Below, piece by piece: positions 1-13,500 of a stretch of DNA of 64,000 nucleotides. Both the position numbers and the translations under genes were made by a program. The DNA is from Homarus americanus (lineage: Eukaryota > Arthropoda > Malacostraca > Decapoda > Nephropidae). Every line of letters begins with the position of its first letter. Within the stretch, counting starts at the first letter, position 1. Under the pieces are notes generated by a model, which searched no databases, was not told the origin of the DNA, and saw only the letters and a program-made list of their open reading frames with translations. The stretch covers positions 9,531,857 through 9,595,856 of the forward strand of contig NW_024737068.1 of assembly GCF_018991925.1 (NCBI RefSeq), written 5' to 3'.

Positions 1-887
1 AAGGATTTATATATGTTACAATGTTATAACTGCTTCATCAACTAAATTCTCTCAGTGCGTGACTTGGTTAGTGACTACACCAGTCCATCAACTCGGTGTA
101 TTGGGTTTATATAACTTCTTAATCAATTCTATCATGCTCTGCTCTATGATTATGATCAACAGTAACATTAACAACAGATAGAGCAAAATCCTATTATTTT
201 ATATTTGTCAATATTATATTGTGATATTCCCAACACTCCTGACCATATTCTATGATAATTCATAACTTCTCTCTCTCTTACCATTGTTTGTATACCTCTC
301 CTATCCATATACAATTGGCTCCTGCTTTTACCACTCAGCATTGCCATTCCTCTTTCTCCCTGAGGTGTGAACCCCGAACTACAGAAGTGAGAATTCGAAG
401 GATTCGCTAGTGAAAGAGAGGGAGAGGGGAGAGGTGTGTCAGGGTAGGTTTCTTTCTGTGGTGGGGTGAGAGATGGGGTAATGGGGGTGAAGAGAGAAAG
501 TGTAGCGTATATCAGTTGGGATAGATTTCACTGCAAAATATCACTTTGACAATACGGGCAGGATTTCCTCAGCTGAGTGTAATCGCCTAGCACTAGCCAG
601 ATGAAAATACTAAAGTTAGATAGGATAAGAGGGAGATGATTTCATGAATTAAGTAAGGTGTTCCTGTGCAAAATGGGTCATTTATGAGCAAATCGATTAT
701 GAATATGTTTGAATCTATATCCTACATAAGCAGCGAAGTTTCGTTAAGCCCCTTGACTACTAGATGGAACTTACTTAACTGAATAAAATCGTCTGTAGGT
801 AGCCAGAATAAAATAAATAATAAGACATAGTAGTAAAAGGAGTAAAGAGCAATCAAAACAATCAGGAAGTAGACAACCCATATTTAT

Positions 888-1376
888 TGAGGTATCAGGA
901 CAACTGTCTCCTGGACAATTGCCCCCCGACAATTGCCCCCCGACAATTGCCCCCCGACAATTGCCTCCCATCGCCAGTGATTAACTGGCACAAAACATGA
1001 AAGTAACTAAATAGAGAGAAGAAAATAACTCAGAATTAATACTTTATTTTCATGTTTTATTTATTGGCTTATGTACACAGAGATTCTTTAAGTCTTGTAC
1101 GATGGTTGCTATTCTGGCTGTTGAATCATGATAAAGTTTCCTCTTAGGAGGTGCTGGATCTCCTGTAATAATCTGGTTGATAGTGACGTTGGTTAGGTTA
1201 GGTTAGGTTAGGTTAGGTTAGGTTAGGTTAGGTTAGATTTGGTCTGGTTTGGTTTGGTTTGGTTAGCTGTACATAAGATTCACTCGAGCAATGGGAGCCA
1301 ATTGTCCGGGGGAGGGCAGTTGTCGGGGAGGCAATTGTCCGGGGGTAATTGTATAGGGGGCAGTTGTCCTAGAACC
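888..1376. mobile_element. Small inverted-repeat element inserted in family 1 copy A
   Basis: Both flanks carry ATTTAT (882-887 and 1377-1382). The two other family 1 copies have an uninterrupted AATAAAT at this point and so act as empty sites. The ends are inverted: AGGACAACTG occurs near the left end and in reverse complement near the right end. Both subterminal regions are built from repeats of GACAATTGCCCCCC. There is no open reading frame, so it looks like a non-autonomous DNA element. Its superfamily is not recognised. Confidence 0.65.
1191..1235 (+). repeat. Interstitial telomere-type array (TTAGG)n
   Basis: Nine consecutive perfect GGTTA units, the G-rich strand of the TTAGG arthropod telomere repeat, followed by degenerate GGTTT units. 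The array lies inside the 489-bp inserted element, not at a chromosome end. Confidence 0.9.
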
Positions 1377-1514
1377 ATTTATGGTAATATTAACGATGTG
1401 AAAAAATAGTTCAGTTGGCAGCAGTGCGGTATAGAATCAGCAAACCACATAGTTCAGTTGTACCGAACAGTGAGGTTAAATGGGTTAAAAAAATATATAT
1501 ATTATTATTGTCAT

Positions 1515-1550
<36 letters not shown>

Positions 1551-1561
1551 CAGTAGTAGTT
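1515..1561 (+). repeat. (AGT)n microsatellite
   Basis: A run of AGT units inside family 1 copy A, at the place where copies B and C carry (AAT)n. Confidence 0.9.
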
Positions 1562-2257
1562 GTAGCAGTATCAAAAGTGAAATTTATGATGCAAAGTTGC
1601 TATGTTGTTCATTGGGCTGCAGCCGTGGACGGAACTGTTGGTGGAACTCTCATCTCCCCACTCCCCCACCCTACCTGACTCCGCCACCCAACTCCTACTC
1701 TGGTAGTCGAATCACTACGGACAACTTACAGAGTAGAATAATGTTGTGTCCTCTCATTTCCCTCGGGCAATTATGATGAGAATACAAAAACAAGTGATAC
1801 TCGGTATTTCATCCAACCAGGGTGTGGGAGTTATTAGTCTTGTTCACAATATTAGGTGTTATTAGAATATATGCCATTTTCCACACATTCTCTGTGCCTT
1901 AATTGTTGCACTTTATATTACTTCTCGACTATCTCTATATTCTGGCGGAATGTAGGACGTTTGGGCCATGGGCCAGGACCCCCGGACGTCTGGGCCAGGG
2001 TGGTTAGGACTTTTGGGTCATGGGTCAAAGTAATATAAATAAGAACAAAATAATTTAACATAACCCGAAGGCTCCTGACTGGAAAGTTACAAGGTGGTAT
2101 TAAGGGGATTATTTACAGTAAGGAAATTTTTGGTCTGTGGCCCAAACGTCCAGGGATCTTACCCCATGCGATATAGTGCCCAGATAAGGTATTATCAGAC
2201 AAATATGATTAAACTTCATAAGTTCATGACTGTTGCTTGAAACATTGAGTGTCAAAT

Positions 2258-3242
<985 letters not shown>

Positions 3243-3282
3243 TTTTTGCCGTAACAGTGTGAACTTGTATGACGATTGTATT

Positions 3283-3315
3283 GAATATCTATCTATCTAT
3301 CTATCTATCTATCTA
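3283..3315 (+). repeat. (ATCT)n microsatellite
   Basis: Eight tandem ATCT units, ending about 35 bases before the splice acceptor of the transporter exon. Confidence 0.95.
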
Positions 3316-3350
3316 ATACAATCTCTCACGTCTTCTAATCTCGCCCACAG

Positions 3351-3434
3351 CGTATCAAGGCCATGATCAAACCAGAAGATTTCGTCCCTCCAGAACTGAG
3401 TCAGCTCAACTCTCACTACGGGACACACGTCTGA
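3351..3434 (+). CDS. Terminal exon of an SLC6 transporter, probably a GAT-1-like GABA transporter (partial)
   Basis: A good 3' splice site (pyrimidine-rich tract, branch-like TTCTAAT, then CCCACAG ending at 3350) opens a 27-codon reading frame that ends in TGA at 3434. The peptide begins RIKAMIKPEDFVPPEL. From knowledge of the family, GAT-1 transporters have a very similar cytoplasmic tail just after the last membrane segment (R-I-x-x-M-x-x-P-x-E-D-x-V-x-P-E). The protein would be a plasma-membrane Na+/Cl- coupled neurotransmitter importer. The last residues, GTHV, fit a class I PDZ ligand (T at -2, V at 0). The intron is phase 0. The upstream exons lie outside the window or in the repeat-rich left end, where none are recognised. 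The family call rests on a short tail, so another SLC6 member is possible. Confidence 0.55.
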   Translation, partial: RIKAMIKPEDFVPPELSQLNSHYGTHV

Positions 3435-3639
3435 GCCTCCCAGCCAGCCAGCCAGCCAGTCACTCTCAAACACTGTCGTGGTTTTCGGGAAAGATTTGGC
3501 ACTCGTTGTAATAACCTTCTACTGTAGTAATCCCCCATTCTATCCCTATAAATTATCCCTTTAAATGAACTTGTATATGTACCCTCTTCCCCTCTTCTTA
3601 AATCTTACACTCATCCCACTACACTCGTACCCAGTTCCC

Positions 3640-5036
3640 TACACCCACCACAGTTCCCTACACCCACCCCAGTTCTCTACACCCACCTCAGTTCTCTCCA
3701 CCCACCTCTGTTCTCTACACCCACCCCAGTTCCCTACACCCACCCCAGTTCTCTCACCCACACAGTCCCTACACCCAACCCAGTTCCTACACCCACCTCA
3801 GTTCTTCACACCCACCCCAGTTCTCTACACCCACCTCAGTTCTCTACACCCACCTCAGTTCCACCCACCTCAGTTCTCTACACCCCTCAGTTCTCTACAC
3901 CACCTCAGTTCCCCCCACAGTTCCCTACACTCATTCTCTACACCCACATCAGTTCTCTACACCCACCTCAGTTCTCTACACCACCTCAGTTCCCAAGTTC
4001 TCCATACCCACCTCAGTTCCTGCACCCTCAGTTCTCTACACCCACCTCACTTCTCTACAACCACCTCAGTTCCCTACACCTACCTCAGTTCTCTACACCC
4101 ACCTCAGTTCCCTACACTACCTCAGTTCCCTACACCCACCTCAGTTCTCTACACCCACCTCAGTTCCCTACACCCACCCCAGTTCTCTACACCCACCTCA
4201 ATTCTCTCCACCCACCTCAGTTCACTACACCCACCTCAGTTCTCTATACCCACACCCAGTTCTCCCACACCTCAGTTCCCCTCACCCACCTCAGTTCTCT
4301 ACACCCACCTCAGTTCTCTACACCCTCAGTTCTCTACACCCACCTCAGTTCTCTCACACCTCAGTTCCCACCACCTCATTTCTCTACACCTTCTCTACAC
4401 CCACCCCAGTTCTCTACACCCACCTCAGTTCTCTACACCCACCTCAGTTCCTACACCCCTCAATTCTCTACACCATCTCAGTTCCACACCCACCTCAGTT
4501 CCCTACACCCACCTCCAGTTCTCTGCACAGTTCCCACCCAGTTCCTACACTCAGTTCCCACACCCACTCAGTTCTCTGCACCCACCTCAGTTCCACACCC
4601 AGTTCTCTACACCACCTCAGTTCTCTCCGTTCTCTACACCCACCCCAGTTCTCTACACCACCTCAGTTCTCTCCACCTCAGTTCCCTACACCCACCCCAG
4701 TTCTCTCCACCCACCTCAGTTCCCTACACCCACCTCAGTATTCTACACCCATCTCAGTTCCCTACACCCACCTTAGTTCCCTACACCCACCTTAGTTCCC
4801 TACACCCACCTCAGTGCTCTACACCCTCCTCAGTTCTCTACACCCACCACAGTTCCCTACACCCACCCCAGTTCTCTACACCCACCTCAGTTCTCTCCAC
4901 CCACCTCTGTTCTCTACACCCACCCCAGTTCCCTACACCCACCCCAGTTCTCTCCACCCACCTCAGTTCCCTACACCCACCTCAGTTCTCTACACCCTCC
5001 TCAGTTCTCTACACCCTCCTCAGTTCTCTACAACCT
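3640..5036 (+). repeat. 1.4-kb minisatellite, about 19-20 bp unit
   Basis: Roughly 70 imperfect copies of a unit close to CAGTTCTCTACACCCACCT. It starts about 205 bases after the transporter stop codon, so it is probably transcribed in that gene's 3' UTR. Long Ser/Thr/Pro-rich open frames across it are repeat artefacts. Confidence 0.95.
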
Positions 5037-6677
5037 CTTTCCCTCCGTACAATCTGGACTCCAATTCCCTCTCCCTTTGTATAAGAGACTTGAACTGTAT
5101 GTACATAACTATACACAAATATATACTACACACTTACACTGCAGCCATACTGACATACAAATCACTCACACTGACATGCATAGATAAATACCTGTAATTT
5201 GTTATCGTATATAAGCCCTACATCTTTTTTTCTCCTTCCCCTCCATTCTTCCCGATACTTCCTGCCCCCTCCTTACTCCTCACACACACACACCCATCAT
5301 GCTTAACTCGTATTTTTTTATGGATATATAGGTTGCCGGTAGTGTGAATGTCTTTCTGTCTGTTTGTCTGTGCATGCTACTTAACCCACATCAGGAAAAA
5401 ACATGAAATTTTGCCTCTTATTTTTTTTTTATACTGTACAATGAACTCTTACTTAATTCATTGTTTTGTATTGTAGTAGTGTACTTAGCTCGACTCTAAT
5501 TTACTAGTAAGGTAAATAATGTGTTCATATTCAGGACTGAGTATGTTATTGATTCCTCATATACATATGAAGAGTGTATGGTTAATTATTGCGTTAGTAA
5601 ACAGACGTGTAAAGTGTGATAAAGAACTGTATAAATACTCTATGAATGAGAGAAAAAATCCAGTACACCAATAGTTGTAGAATTGTTCTTCAATGTGGAA
5701 TGTTTCAGTAGGTGTCCTCAAGGTGTTTAGTATCGTGGTGCATCAAATTACTACAGTATAGTTATCGTCAACATCCCGGGCAGTGTTTCAGTTTTCTATG
5801 GTGTAGTCGCGCAAACAAAGATGGGTATATGTTTCATTCCTTATGTAAATAGATACATTTTGGTGATCAACATCGAAAAAACTTCCTGCTTTTGTTGATT
5901 CTTTTAAGTGCAGATTTATGACTTCAGCTGTAGTTGCGACGTAGGATAAACATGCGTGCTCTACCTGTAATGTTAGTAATAGTGACAGGTATGGCTGTTT
6001 CTTGTTGTGACTGTGCCACTGTTAAATGGATGAAAAAAATCATATTTTGTCACAGCAAATACAAAGAGATATTTTGAATATCAATTTTAAGATTTTTGTA
6101 CAGTTTATAGGTTTTAAGGACTTTGAAGATATGTTTTCTGTATTATAATTGTGAGATATTTGTTGAACTGTTGTGTCGTGTGTGAACGTTCATCGTGACA
6201 CGTCACTGGCATTGTTGCCTAAACCCAATCTTATAATCTGTAACATTAATCAAGGCGAACTGGCATCTACCATCGTGTTTATATTAATGTCTACTTCCGT
6301 ATATGTGTTGTAAGGGAAATTTGAGTAAAATAAATAGTTTATAGTAGTGGCGAAGAGGATAAAAGTAAAAAAGTAAATAAGTGGAGAAGAGGCAAGGAGG
6401 AGTCGTACACACGGAGACACAGTGCAGGTCGCTGTGTCTCAAGCATGTTGCGGCTCACTCACACCCACGTCTGGACATTGAGCCTCAGAGACCCCTGTGG
6501 TAATATTCTCGAGACTGTGAAGTGATGACAGGCGTCTAGCACGAACCCTGTGTGCAAGATTAAGTCAGCCAGGTGGATGTGGTCTTACCTGAAGTGTACC
6601 ATGCTGGTAGAACATTATCACCTGTACCTCTGTGACTTGCCTGTAAGGTTCGCTTGTATCACAATTGTCGTCTTCCG

Positions 6678-6762
<85 letters not shown>

Positions 6763-7640
6763 CACTGTATAGAGGCGTGTGTGTTGGTAATGTGTTGTTG
6801 TGTGTGTCGACCAAACACCACGTGTGTTAACCCTAAGGGCCTTCAAATCCTACTTAACAGTCAGCCATGTTAAGTAGGGTCTTTAAGTATAAAACGGGGA
6901 GTTACCGCCACATGGTCAAGACACCGCTGTCCACAACCTTCCCCTGACTGTATTGCAATATTTATACATTTATCCACGAACACTTCTCTATAATGTCAAT
7001 ATACTTCAAGTGTTTAGACGCTCAACAAGTATATGTTATGAACGAGATGTGTAAATCGATCTTCATTATGTCTGTCAACATATTCAGTTTTTAGAGCCTC
7101 GCTGTCACTCAGTACAAGTGAAGGTTGACATGGATTTCGGTGTTCGGGGCGCCCCGGTCATTACTATGGTGTCATTCCCATGTTGTGTGTGACGGTCTGT
7201 GCGTCACACCTGTGGTTCTCGTCTATCGTTTTATATTACTTTTTCTCACTTGCTTTGGAACTGGTTGTTAGAAAAATGATTGTAGCATCTTCAGTCATTA
7301 TGTAAAGAAATAAAAAAAGCATGGCATTACTTATTTTCTGCCCTATATGAAACACTGACGAAATAGCATGTCAAAATATTAGCAAGTTTGCCCAGGTTTC
7401 ATAATTTTATACCTACGGTTACTCAGTAGTGAAGGTTAGAAGCGATGTTTGTGGTCATGTGTGTCTCTGTTTCTCCGTGTTTCATGTTTCCTGGCTCTCT
7501 TCACACATGTTTCACATCATGTAAAATAGCAAACAACAGCACCTTAGTGAAACATTCTAGCATTTATTGCAACACAGTTAGTTCCGCTGTTCATTGTAAA
7601 CAAAACATTTTGTCTGAGTTATTTTTATCTGTGTAAGAAG
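5037..7640 (+). other. Non-coding stretch, possibly the 3' UTR of the transporter gene and downstream DNA
   Basis: No credible exon is seen. The base composition is AT-rich like a UTR. AATAAA-type hexamers occur near 6329 (AAATAAATAG) and 7306 (GAAATAAAA), so several poly(A) sites are possible. An (AT)n tract interrupts it at 6680-6761. Confidence 0.35.
6680..6761 (+). repeat. (AT)n microsatellite
   Basis: About 80 bp of alternating AT. It creates meaningless Tyr-Ile frames on both strands. Confidence 0.95.
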
Positions 7641-7644
7641 TAGC

Positions 7645-7860
7645 TGTGGCACTGGTGACCCCGTGTGTGATCAGATGTAGCACTGGTGACCCCGGTTGTA
7701 ACCTGGTGTAACACTGACCCCGTGTGTGACCTGGTGTAGCACTGGTGACGCCGTGTATGACCTGATGTGTCTTAGGTGACCTTGTATTGACCTGGTATTG
7801 CACTAGTGACACCGTGTTGACCTAATGTGACACTAGTGACCTCATGTGTGACCTGGGCGT
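7645..7860 (+). repeat. Degenerate minisatellite, about 30-35 bp unit
   Basis: Six to seven imperfect copies of a unit containing CACTGGTGACCCCGTGTGTG followed by an ACCTGRTGT-like segment. No coding sequence. Confidence 0.8.
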
Positions 7861-8379
7861 CAGAAATGAGAGTCAGTGTCATAATGTGAAATCAAATACA
7901 CGATATGACAGTTTTCAATTGTTTCACTAGCACCTAACTGCTGACAGCTGATAGACATGACTGGTAAGTGTCATTCTAATCTTTTCATTGCTAACTAAAG
8001 TGGATAGATTAAAGAGGATTAACACATGAATAACCTTCTCCTCAGATTAACCAGGCAGCCAATACTGGGAAGGATTCCTGCTTATTGATCCACACAACAA
8101 GCGTAATTTCCATTGGCTAATCTTACACACATTTTGAGATATCACACTGCACATCTCCACATTGAAAGGTGCAACAATAAGATGCAATATATATTTATTT
8201 CGTCTATTCTGCTCTGTTCCTCTGTTTCGTCTACCAGTTTTATCTGCCGATTTCATTCATCAATCTCATTTACGTTTCATTCACCAGTTTCATTCACCCC
8301 TCCTATCTACGTATCATTCCTCAATAATTTACGTTATATTCTTCAGTTTCATTCATCACTCACGCCACCGCGGTTGCTG

Positions 8380-8825
8380 GGGGATCGACTTTTTTCACAC
8401 TTCATTTTTCCAACATTCGAGGCCTGAGATCCAATTTTCCTTTTGTGGAGCACCATCTATTAACCTCTTCCCCCGACCTCTTACTACTTTCCGAACTTTA
8501 ACTGACCAAAGCAGCTTCACCCAAACCTTTTCAAGTCTCCAACAACAACCTTTATACCTCTTCCGTTCTAAGGGAGGTGCTTGCGCCTACTGCAACACAC
8601 GTACACCTATAGCTCTACTCACGGATCTTTGAATCTTCCCTTTATGATGTCATCTGGCTCAAAATATCTCTACCAACTATGACCATTTTTCTTCGTTTCC
8701 TATACTGTTCTCCCAACTCTACCAACTAGTATTTGGAACTCTTTGACTATGTCATTTTTTGCCGTGAGTCGTTGCTACTCACACACCCCAACACAGAGAT
8801 CCTCTACCTAGGGGATTTCAATGTA
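8380..8825 (+). mobile_element. Jockey-like LINE J1, 5' endonuclease part (decayed)
   Basis: A shifted reading frame encodes the start of an exonuclease-endonuclease-phosphatase domain: FFNIRGLRSNF near 8405, a PDLLLLSE segment containing the catalytic Glu near 8480, and LYLGDFNV at 8800-8825. Frameshifts and stops are present. The reading frame breaks off at the insertion point of element E1 and resumes at 10187 with the next expected residues. It belongs to the same family as LINE copies at 20440-29205, 57060-59440 and 62598-62736. Confidence 0.75.
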
Positions 8826-10186
8826 CACTCAAGCGCCATAGTTCCGATGCACCCTCAACCCCTACTCCTGACTCAATGGAAGTCGTAGCCTTGGCTTCAT
8901 ACCGAACGCCCCCCCCATCGTTTATTGGTGCAATGTGGTAGCCTGATGCTTCGCTGAATTAAGAACATAAGAAAATAAGGAGTCTGCAATTGGCCTGTGC
9001 ATGGCAGCTCCTGTCGAGAGTTACTACCACTCTCTATCATCCATGAATCTATCTAGCCTCCTTTTGAAACTTTCCAGAGTTCCTGCACTTACTACAAAGT
9101 TGCTAAGCTTGTTCCACTCGTCCACCACCCTATTTGTGAACCAGTTTCTTCCTATCTCCCTCCTAAACCTAAACTTATCCAACTTGAATCCGTTGCTCCG
9201 AGTCCTATCCTGCACGGATATTATAAGAACTTTATCTATATCCCCTTTATTGATTCCTTTCACCCACTTAAATACTTCTATCATATCTCCCCGCACTCTT
9301 CGTCTTTCTAGGGAATGCAAGTTAAGTTTCTTTAACCTATCCTGATAGGAAAGGTTTCTAAGTCCCGGAATCATTTTTGTCATTCTTCGCTGCACCGACT
9401 CTAGTGAATTTATATCCATTCTATAATAGGGCACCAGAACTGAACCTCATAATCGAGGTGCGGCCTGACTAGCGCAAGATATAGTTGCAATAAGACCTCT
9501 GCACTCTTGTTACTTACACTTCTAGATATAAACCCAATACTCTGTTTGCCTTATTTCGAACATTAACGCACTGTTTTCTAGGCCGTAGGTCCGCTTACAA
9601 GTACCCCTAGGTCTCTTTTCACAAGTCGACTTCTCTAGGTTGATGTTGTTAAGGCTGTATACATTATAAGTATTTGTTCTTCCAATATTAAGTACGCTGC
9701 ACTTGCTGGTGTTGAATTTCATTTGCCATTTTTCAGACCACCCCTGCAGTTTATTAAGATCCTCCTGTAATGCATTTGCATCCTGCCCTGAATTAATTTG
9801 CCGCCCTATTTTGGTGTCATCCGCAAACTTGCTTATGTCACTGCTGATCCCAGTATCTAAATCGTTTATGTAGATTATGAACAAGAGTGGGCCTAGTACT
9901 GACCCCTGGGGAACCCCAATGGTTACACGGCCCCACTCAGATTTAACACCATCTACGCTGACCCTCTGCGTTCTATCGGTGAGCCATAATTTTATCCAAT
10001 TGTACGAATAGCAGTTCATGATGTAATATTTGAAAGATTATATGCACGATACAGGATTCTTAGTGATTTTACTACACTTTATTTACCATCACTATACTTA
10101 ACATCACTATACTGCAGCCCTGACTACGACTTCTCTCGAGCCAGGAGTAGCTGTAGAGGGTGCATCGAAACTATGGCGCTTGAGTG
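8826..10186. mobile_element. E1: TA-inserting inverted-repeat DNA element (itself interrupted)
   Basis: Ends are inverted repeats: CACTCAAGCGCCATAG at the left and its complement at the right, continuing imperfectly for over 50 bp. It is flanked by TA at 8824-8825 and 10187-10188. Removing it restores the LINE endonuclease reading frame (GDFNV followed by HHRE). A CR1-like LINE at 8955-10015 is inserted inside, so the original element was only about 310 bp and non-autonomous. TA duplication and CA-starting ends fit the Tc1/mariner superfamily, which is an inference. Confidence 0.7.
8955..10015 (-). mobile_element. CR1-like LINE copy 1, 5'-truncated and frameshifted
   Basis: The minus strand encodes the second half of a reverse transcriptase: GVPQGSVLGPLLFIIYIND, then the catalytic FADDTKIG box, a thumb-like region and the C-terminal PYYRMDINSLE...VVDEWNKL segment. 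The frame breaks near 9480, and everything upstream of the GVPQG region is missing. The 3' end starts at TTAAGAACATAAGAA on the plus strand. The copy is nested inside E1, so it is the youngest of the three elements here. Confidence 0.85.
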
Positions 10187-10511
10187 TACATCACAGAGAG
10201 TGACTTGGCTCTGCAAGGGATGACCCAGGTGGAGCTCAGGCACTCTCCTTTTCCTTACTTAATGATTTGGAACAAATAATCAAACACCCTACACGCGTTC
10301 CTGATCGACATGATCAACTTGCTAACATTTTTATCTTTGTTTTTACCTCTAATCCCTCACACTATTCATACTCAGTTTCTGCCCCCTTTGGGTCTTCTGA
10401 TCACAATCTTATTTTTATTAAATCAAACTGGGCACGACCACCTCCCCACCCCCTTCTAAACGTCAACTATGGAACTATCGGAGAGCAAACAGGCAATCCT
10501 TCCGAGAATTC
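10187..10511 (+). mobile_element. Jockey-like LINE J1, 3' part of the endonuclease
   Basis: Continues the frame cut at 8825: VHHRE, LGSARDDPGGAQ, then LLNDLEQIIKHPTRVPDRH and the SSDHNLI catalytic Asp-His box near 10400. It stops abruptly at 10511, where CR1-like LINE copy 2 begins. One in-frame stop (TGA) replaces the expected Trp after HHRE. Confidence 0.8.
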
Positions 10512-13500
10512 CTCACAAGAACACAAGTACACAGGAATGGAGGAAACGGCAGCCGGCCTATTGGCCCATACTGGGCAGTCCCGTTTACACCCAACCCCTA
10601 TTGCTCATATGAGCATCCAACCTATGTTTGAAGCAATTCAGCCTATTCGAGTTAATGATGATATTTGGTAACTTGTTCCATTCATCCACTACTCTGTTTC
10701 CAAACCAGTGTTTACCTATTTCACGCCTAAATCTAAATTTGTCTAATTTAAAACCATTGTTACGAGTTCGCTCCAGGTTGGATAGTTTGAGTACCTTTGT
10801 AATGTCCCCTTTGTTTAGCCCTGCCTTCCACTTATACACCTCTATCAGGTCGCCCCTCGCTCTACGTCTCTCAAGGGAGTGCAAATTAAGATGCTTTAAC
10901 CTGTCTCTATACTCAAGGTTCCTAATGCCCGGGATTAGTCTTGTCATTCTCCTCTGAATTCTTTCCAAGGATTCTATATCCATTCTGTAATACTGTGACC
11001 AGAACTGAACTGCGTAATCCAGGTGTGGTCTCACAAGAGCAAGATACAGTTTTAGGATGACCTCGCTAGTCTTGTAACTAACACTCCTTTGTATGAACCC
11101 AAGTACTTTATTAGCCTTGTTACGAGCAAAAACACATTGTTTACTTGGCTTAAGGTTCCTACTTATCATTACTCCTAAATCTCTCTCGCAGTCGGATTTC
11201 TCATGGCATCGTTGTTCATCTGGTATCTGGTTTCCCTGTTTACATCGCCTATACTGAGTACTTTACAGTTGTCGACGTTGAATTTCATCTGCCATTTTTC
11301 AGACCATTCGAAAAATTTGTTTAGATCTTCCTGTAGTTTTGCTGAGTCCTCGTCAGATTTGATAACACGTCCTATTTTAGTGTCATCAGCAAATTTACTT
11401 ATGTTGCTGTCTATGCCGATATCTATGTCGTTTATGTATATAATAAACAATAATGGTCCAAGTACTGAGCCTTGGGGAACTCCACTTGTGACGTTGCTCC
11501 AATGGGACTTAGTGCCGTTAATGCTCACAGCCTGTTTCCTGTCCTGTAACCACGCCCTAATCCATTTAAGGATGTCACCTTTGATGCCATGAGCTTTTAC
11601 CTTTCTAATTAGTCTTTCGTGGGGGACTCTGTCGAAGGCTTTGCTAAAGTCAAGATATACCACATCATAATTGTGCCCCTCGTCCACCTATTCGAAAACT
11701 GATGAAAAGAATGTTAATAGATTAGTTAGGCAAGAACGTCCGCTTGTGAAGCCATGCTGGCAATCATTGATCAATCCGTGCTTCTCCAGGTGATTTCGAA
11801 TAGAGTTTGAAATGATTGCTTCCAGTAATTTGCCTACTATTGATGTTAGACTGATTGGGCGGTAGTTAGAGGATAGTGATCTATCCCCCTTCTTGAAAAT
11901 CGGTATTACATTCCCTATCCTCCAGGATTCTGGTACTACACCTGTTTTTAAGGACATGTTAAACAACTTTGCTAAGGGAATACTAAGCTCTTCCTTACAT
12001 TCCTTTAATACTCTGGCAAATATCTCATCGGGACCAGGTGACTTATTCGGCTTTAGTTTGTCTATTTGTTTACTAACATCGTTACTAGTCACTACTATCT
12101 CACTTAATTTGTTTTCTTCACTATCTCTGAATAGAGTCGGTGCCTCGGGTATCATGTTTAAATTTTCGGTGGTGAAAACTGTTGAAAAATATTTATTCAA
12201 ATTATTGCTCATTTCTCCGTCGTTATCAGTGAGCTCGCCGGAGTCTGACCGTATTGGTCCAATCTTTTCTCGTGTTTTAGTTTGATACATTTGGTAGAAT
12301 CCTTTGGGGTTTGTCTTCGCCTCCCTTGCTATCCTTACCTCATTATTCCTCTTTGCTTTCCTTATCTCGGTTTTAACCCCACTCGCCAATACCCTATAAT
12401 AGTCCCGGAGGTGAATTTCGCCACGATTTATCCTTCTACCTATAGCCTTCCTTTGGCCAATGATGTTCTTTAAATAATTATTTATCCATTTAGGGTCATT
12501 GTTGTCTGATCTGAGTTTTTTGTATGGTATGTTCTGCCTTTGTGCATTAAGTAACTCACTATTTAAATTGTCGTGGAACTCGGCAATCTCAGATCTCGTT
12601 ATCAGGTAGGTGTCATCTGTCAGGTTCACGGCCAAGAGCGACACCCCCTCTCTCAGCTGCCTCTTTAAACTGTCAAAGTTGGCCCTTCTGAAATCTGGTA
12701 CTTTAGTGGAATTTTCCAGACGTCTACCCTGAAAATCTAACTGGAATCGAATTTCTTTGTGATCGCTGTTTGCAAGTTCGTTCCCTACCTCGACATTGCT
12801 AATGAGGTTTTCTCTGTTCGACAGAACTAAATCCAGTATATTATTACCCCGTGTGGGTTCTGTTATATGTTGACTTAGGAAACAGTCCTGGATTGTCTCG
12901 AGAAAATCCTCTGATTCTGAGTTACCCTTAAGGTCAGTCCAATCTATTTGGCCAAGGTTAAAGTCGCCTACTATACAGACTTTGTTGTGTGTGGAAGCCC
13001 TGCGCATTTCATCCCAGATAAGTCGCTCATTGACGCTATATTACTCCTGTGATTAATTTTTCCCGACCGTCGCTTAATTCTATCCAAATTGTTTCTGTAT
13101 TCCTCTCAGTTTTTATTTCCTTATTTATTTCACACTTCAGATTATCCCTAACATAGATTGCTACTCCGCCTCCTTTCCTGGTCTGCCTATTGGTATGGAA
13201 CAGTTTGTAACCCGCAATTTGGTATTCGGCTGGTAATTCACGTGTGTCTAGGTTGATCCATGTTTCAGTGAATGCAATTATATCGATTTCTTCGGTACAT
13301 ACCAAAGCCCTAATATCATCCATTTTGTTTCTCATACTTCTACTGTTCGCGTAGTATACATTTAAGTTAGTTGTGTTCTGAGTCCTCCCCTTACCGCTTT
13401 TAGTTTTAAACTCCCTGTCTAATTTAGTTTTGTCATCATTCCTAACACTATTTCCCTGTAATCTTTCGCCTTGTTTACCCGCTCCCACTGCAGTTTCCTC

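Larger units (their letters stand above)
312..1795 (-). repeat. Dispersed repeat family 1, copy A
   Basis: Reverse-complement relative of copies at 2258-3242 and 19205-20430. Shared landmarks are a terminal stretch ending in GGAGCCAA, a central trinucleotide microsatellite and a GGACACAAC block near the other end. No coding capacity is seen in any copy. A separate element (888-1376) is inserted in this copy. Copies A and B form a large inverted pair around a 460-bp spacer. Ends are approximate because the flanks of the three copies diverge gradually. Confidence 0.75.

Noticed and set aside
3565..5197. Long Ser/Thr/Pro-rich open frames (403 and 127 codons)
   Set aside because: They follow the 19-20 bp minisatellite; the peptide is the repeat translated, with no start context or splice structure.
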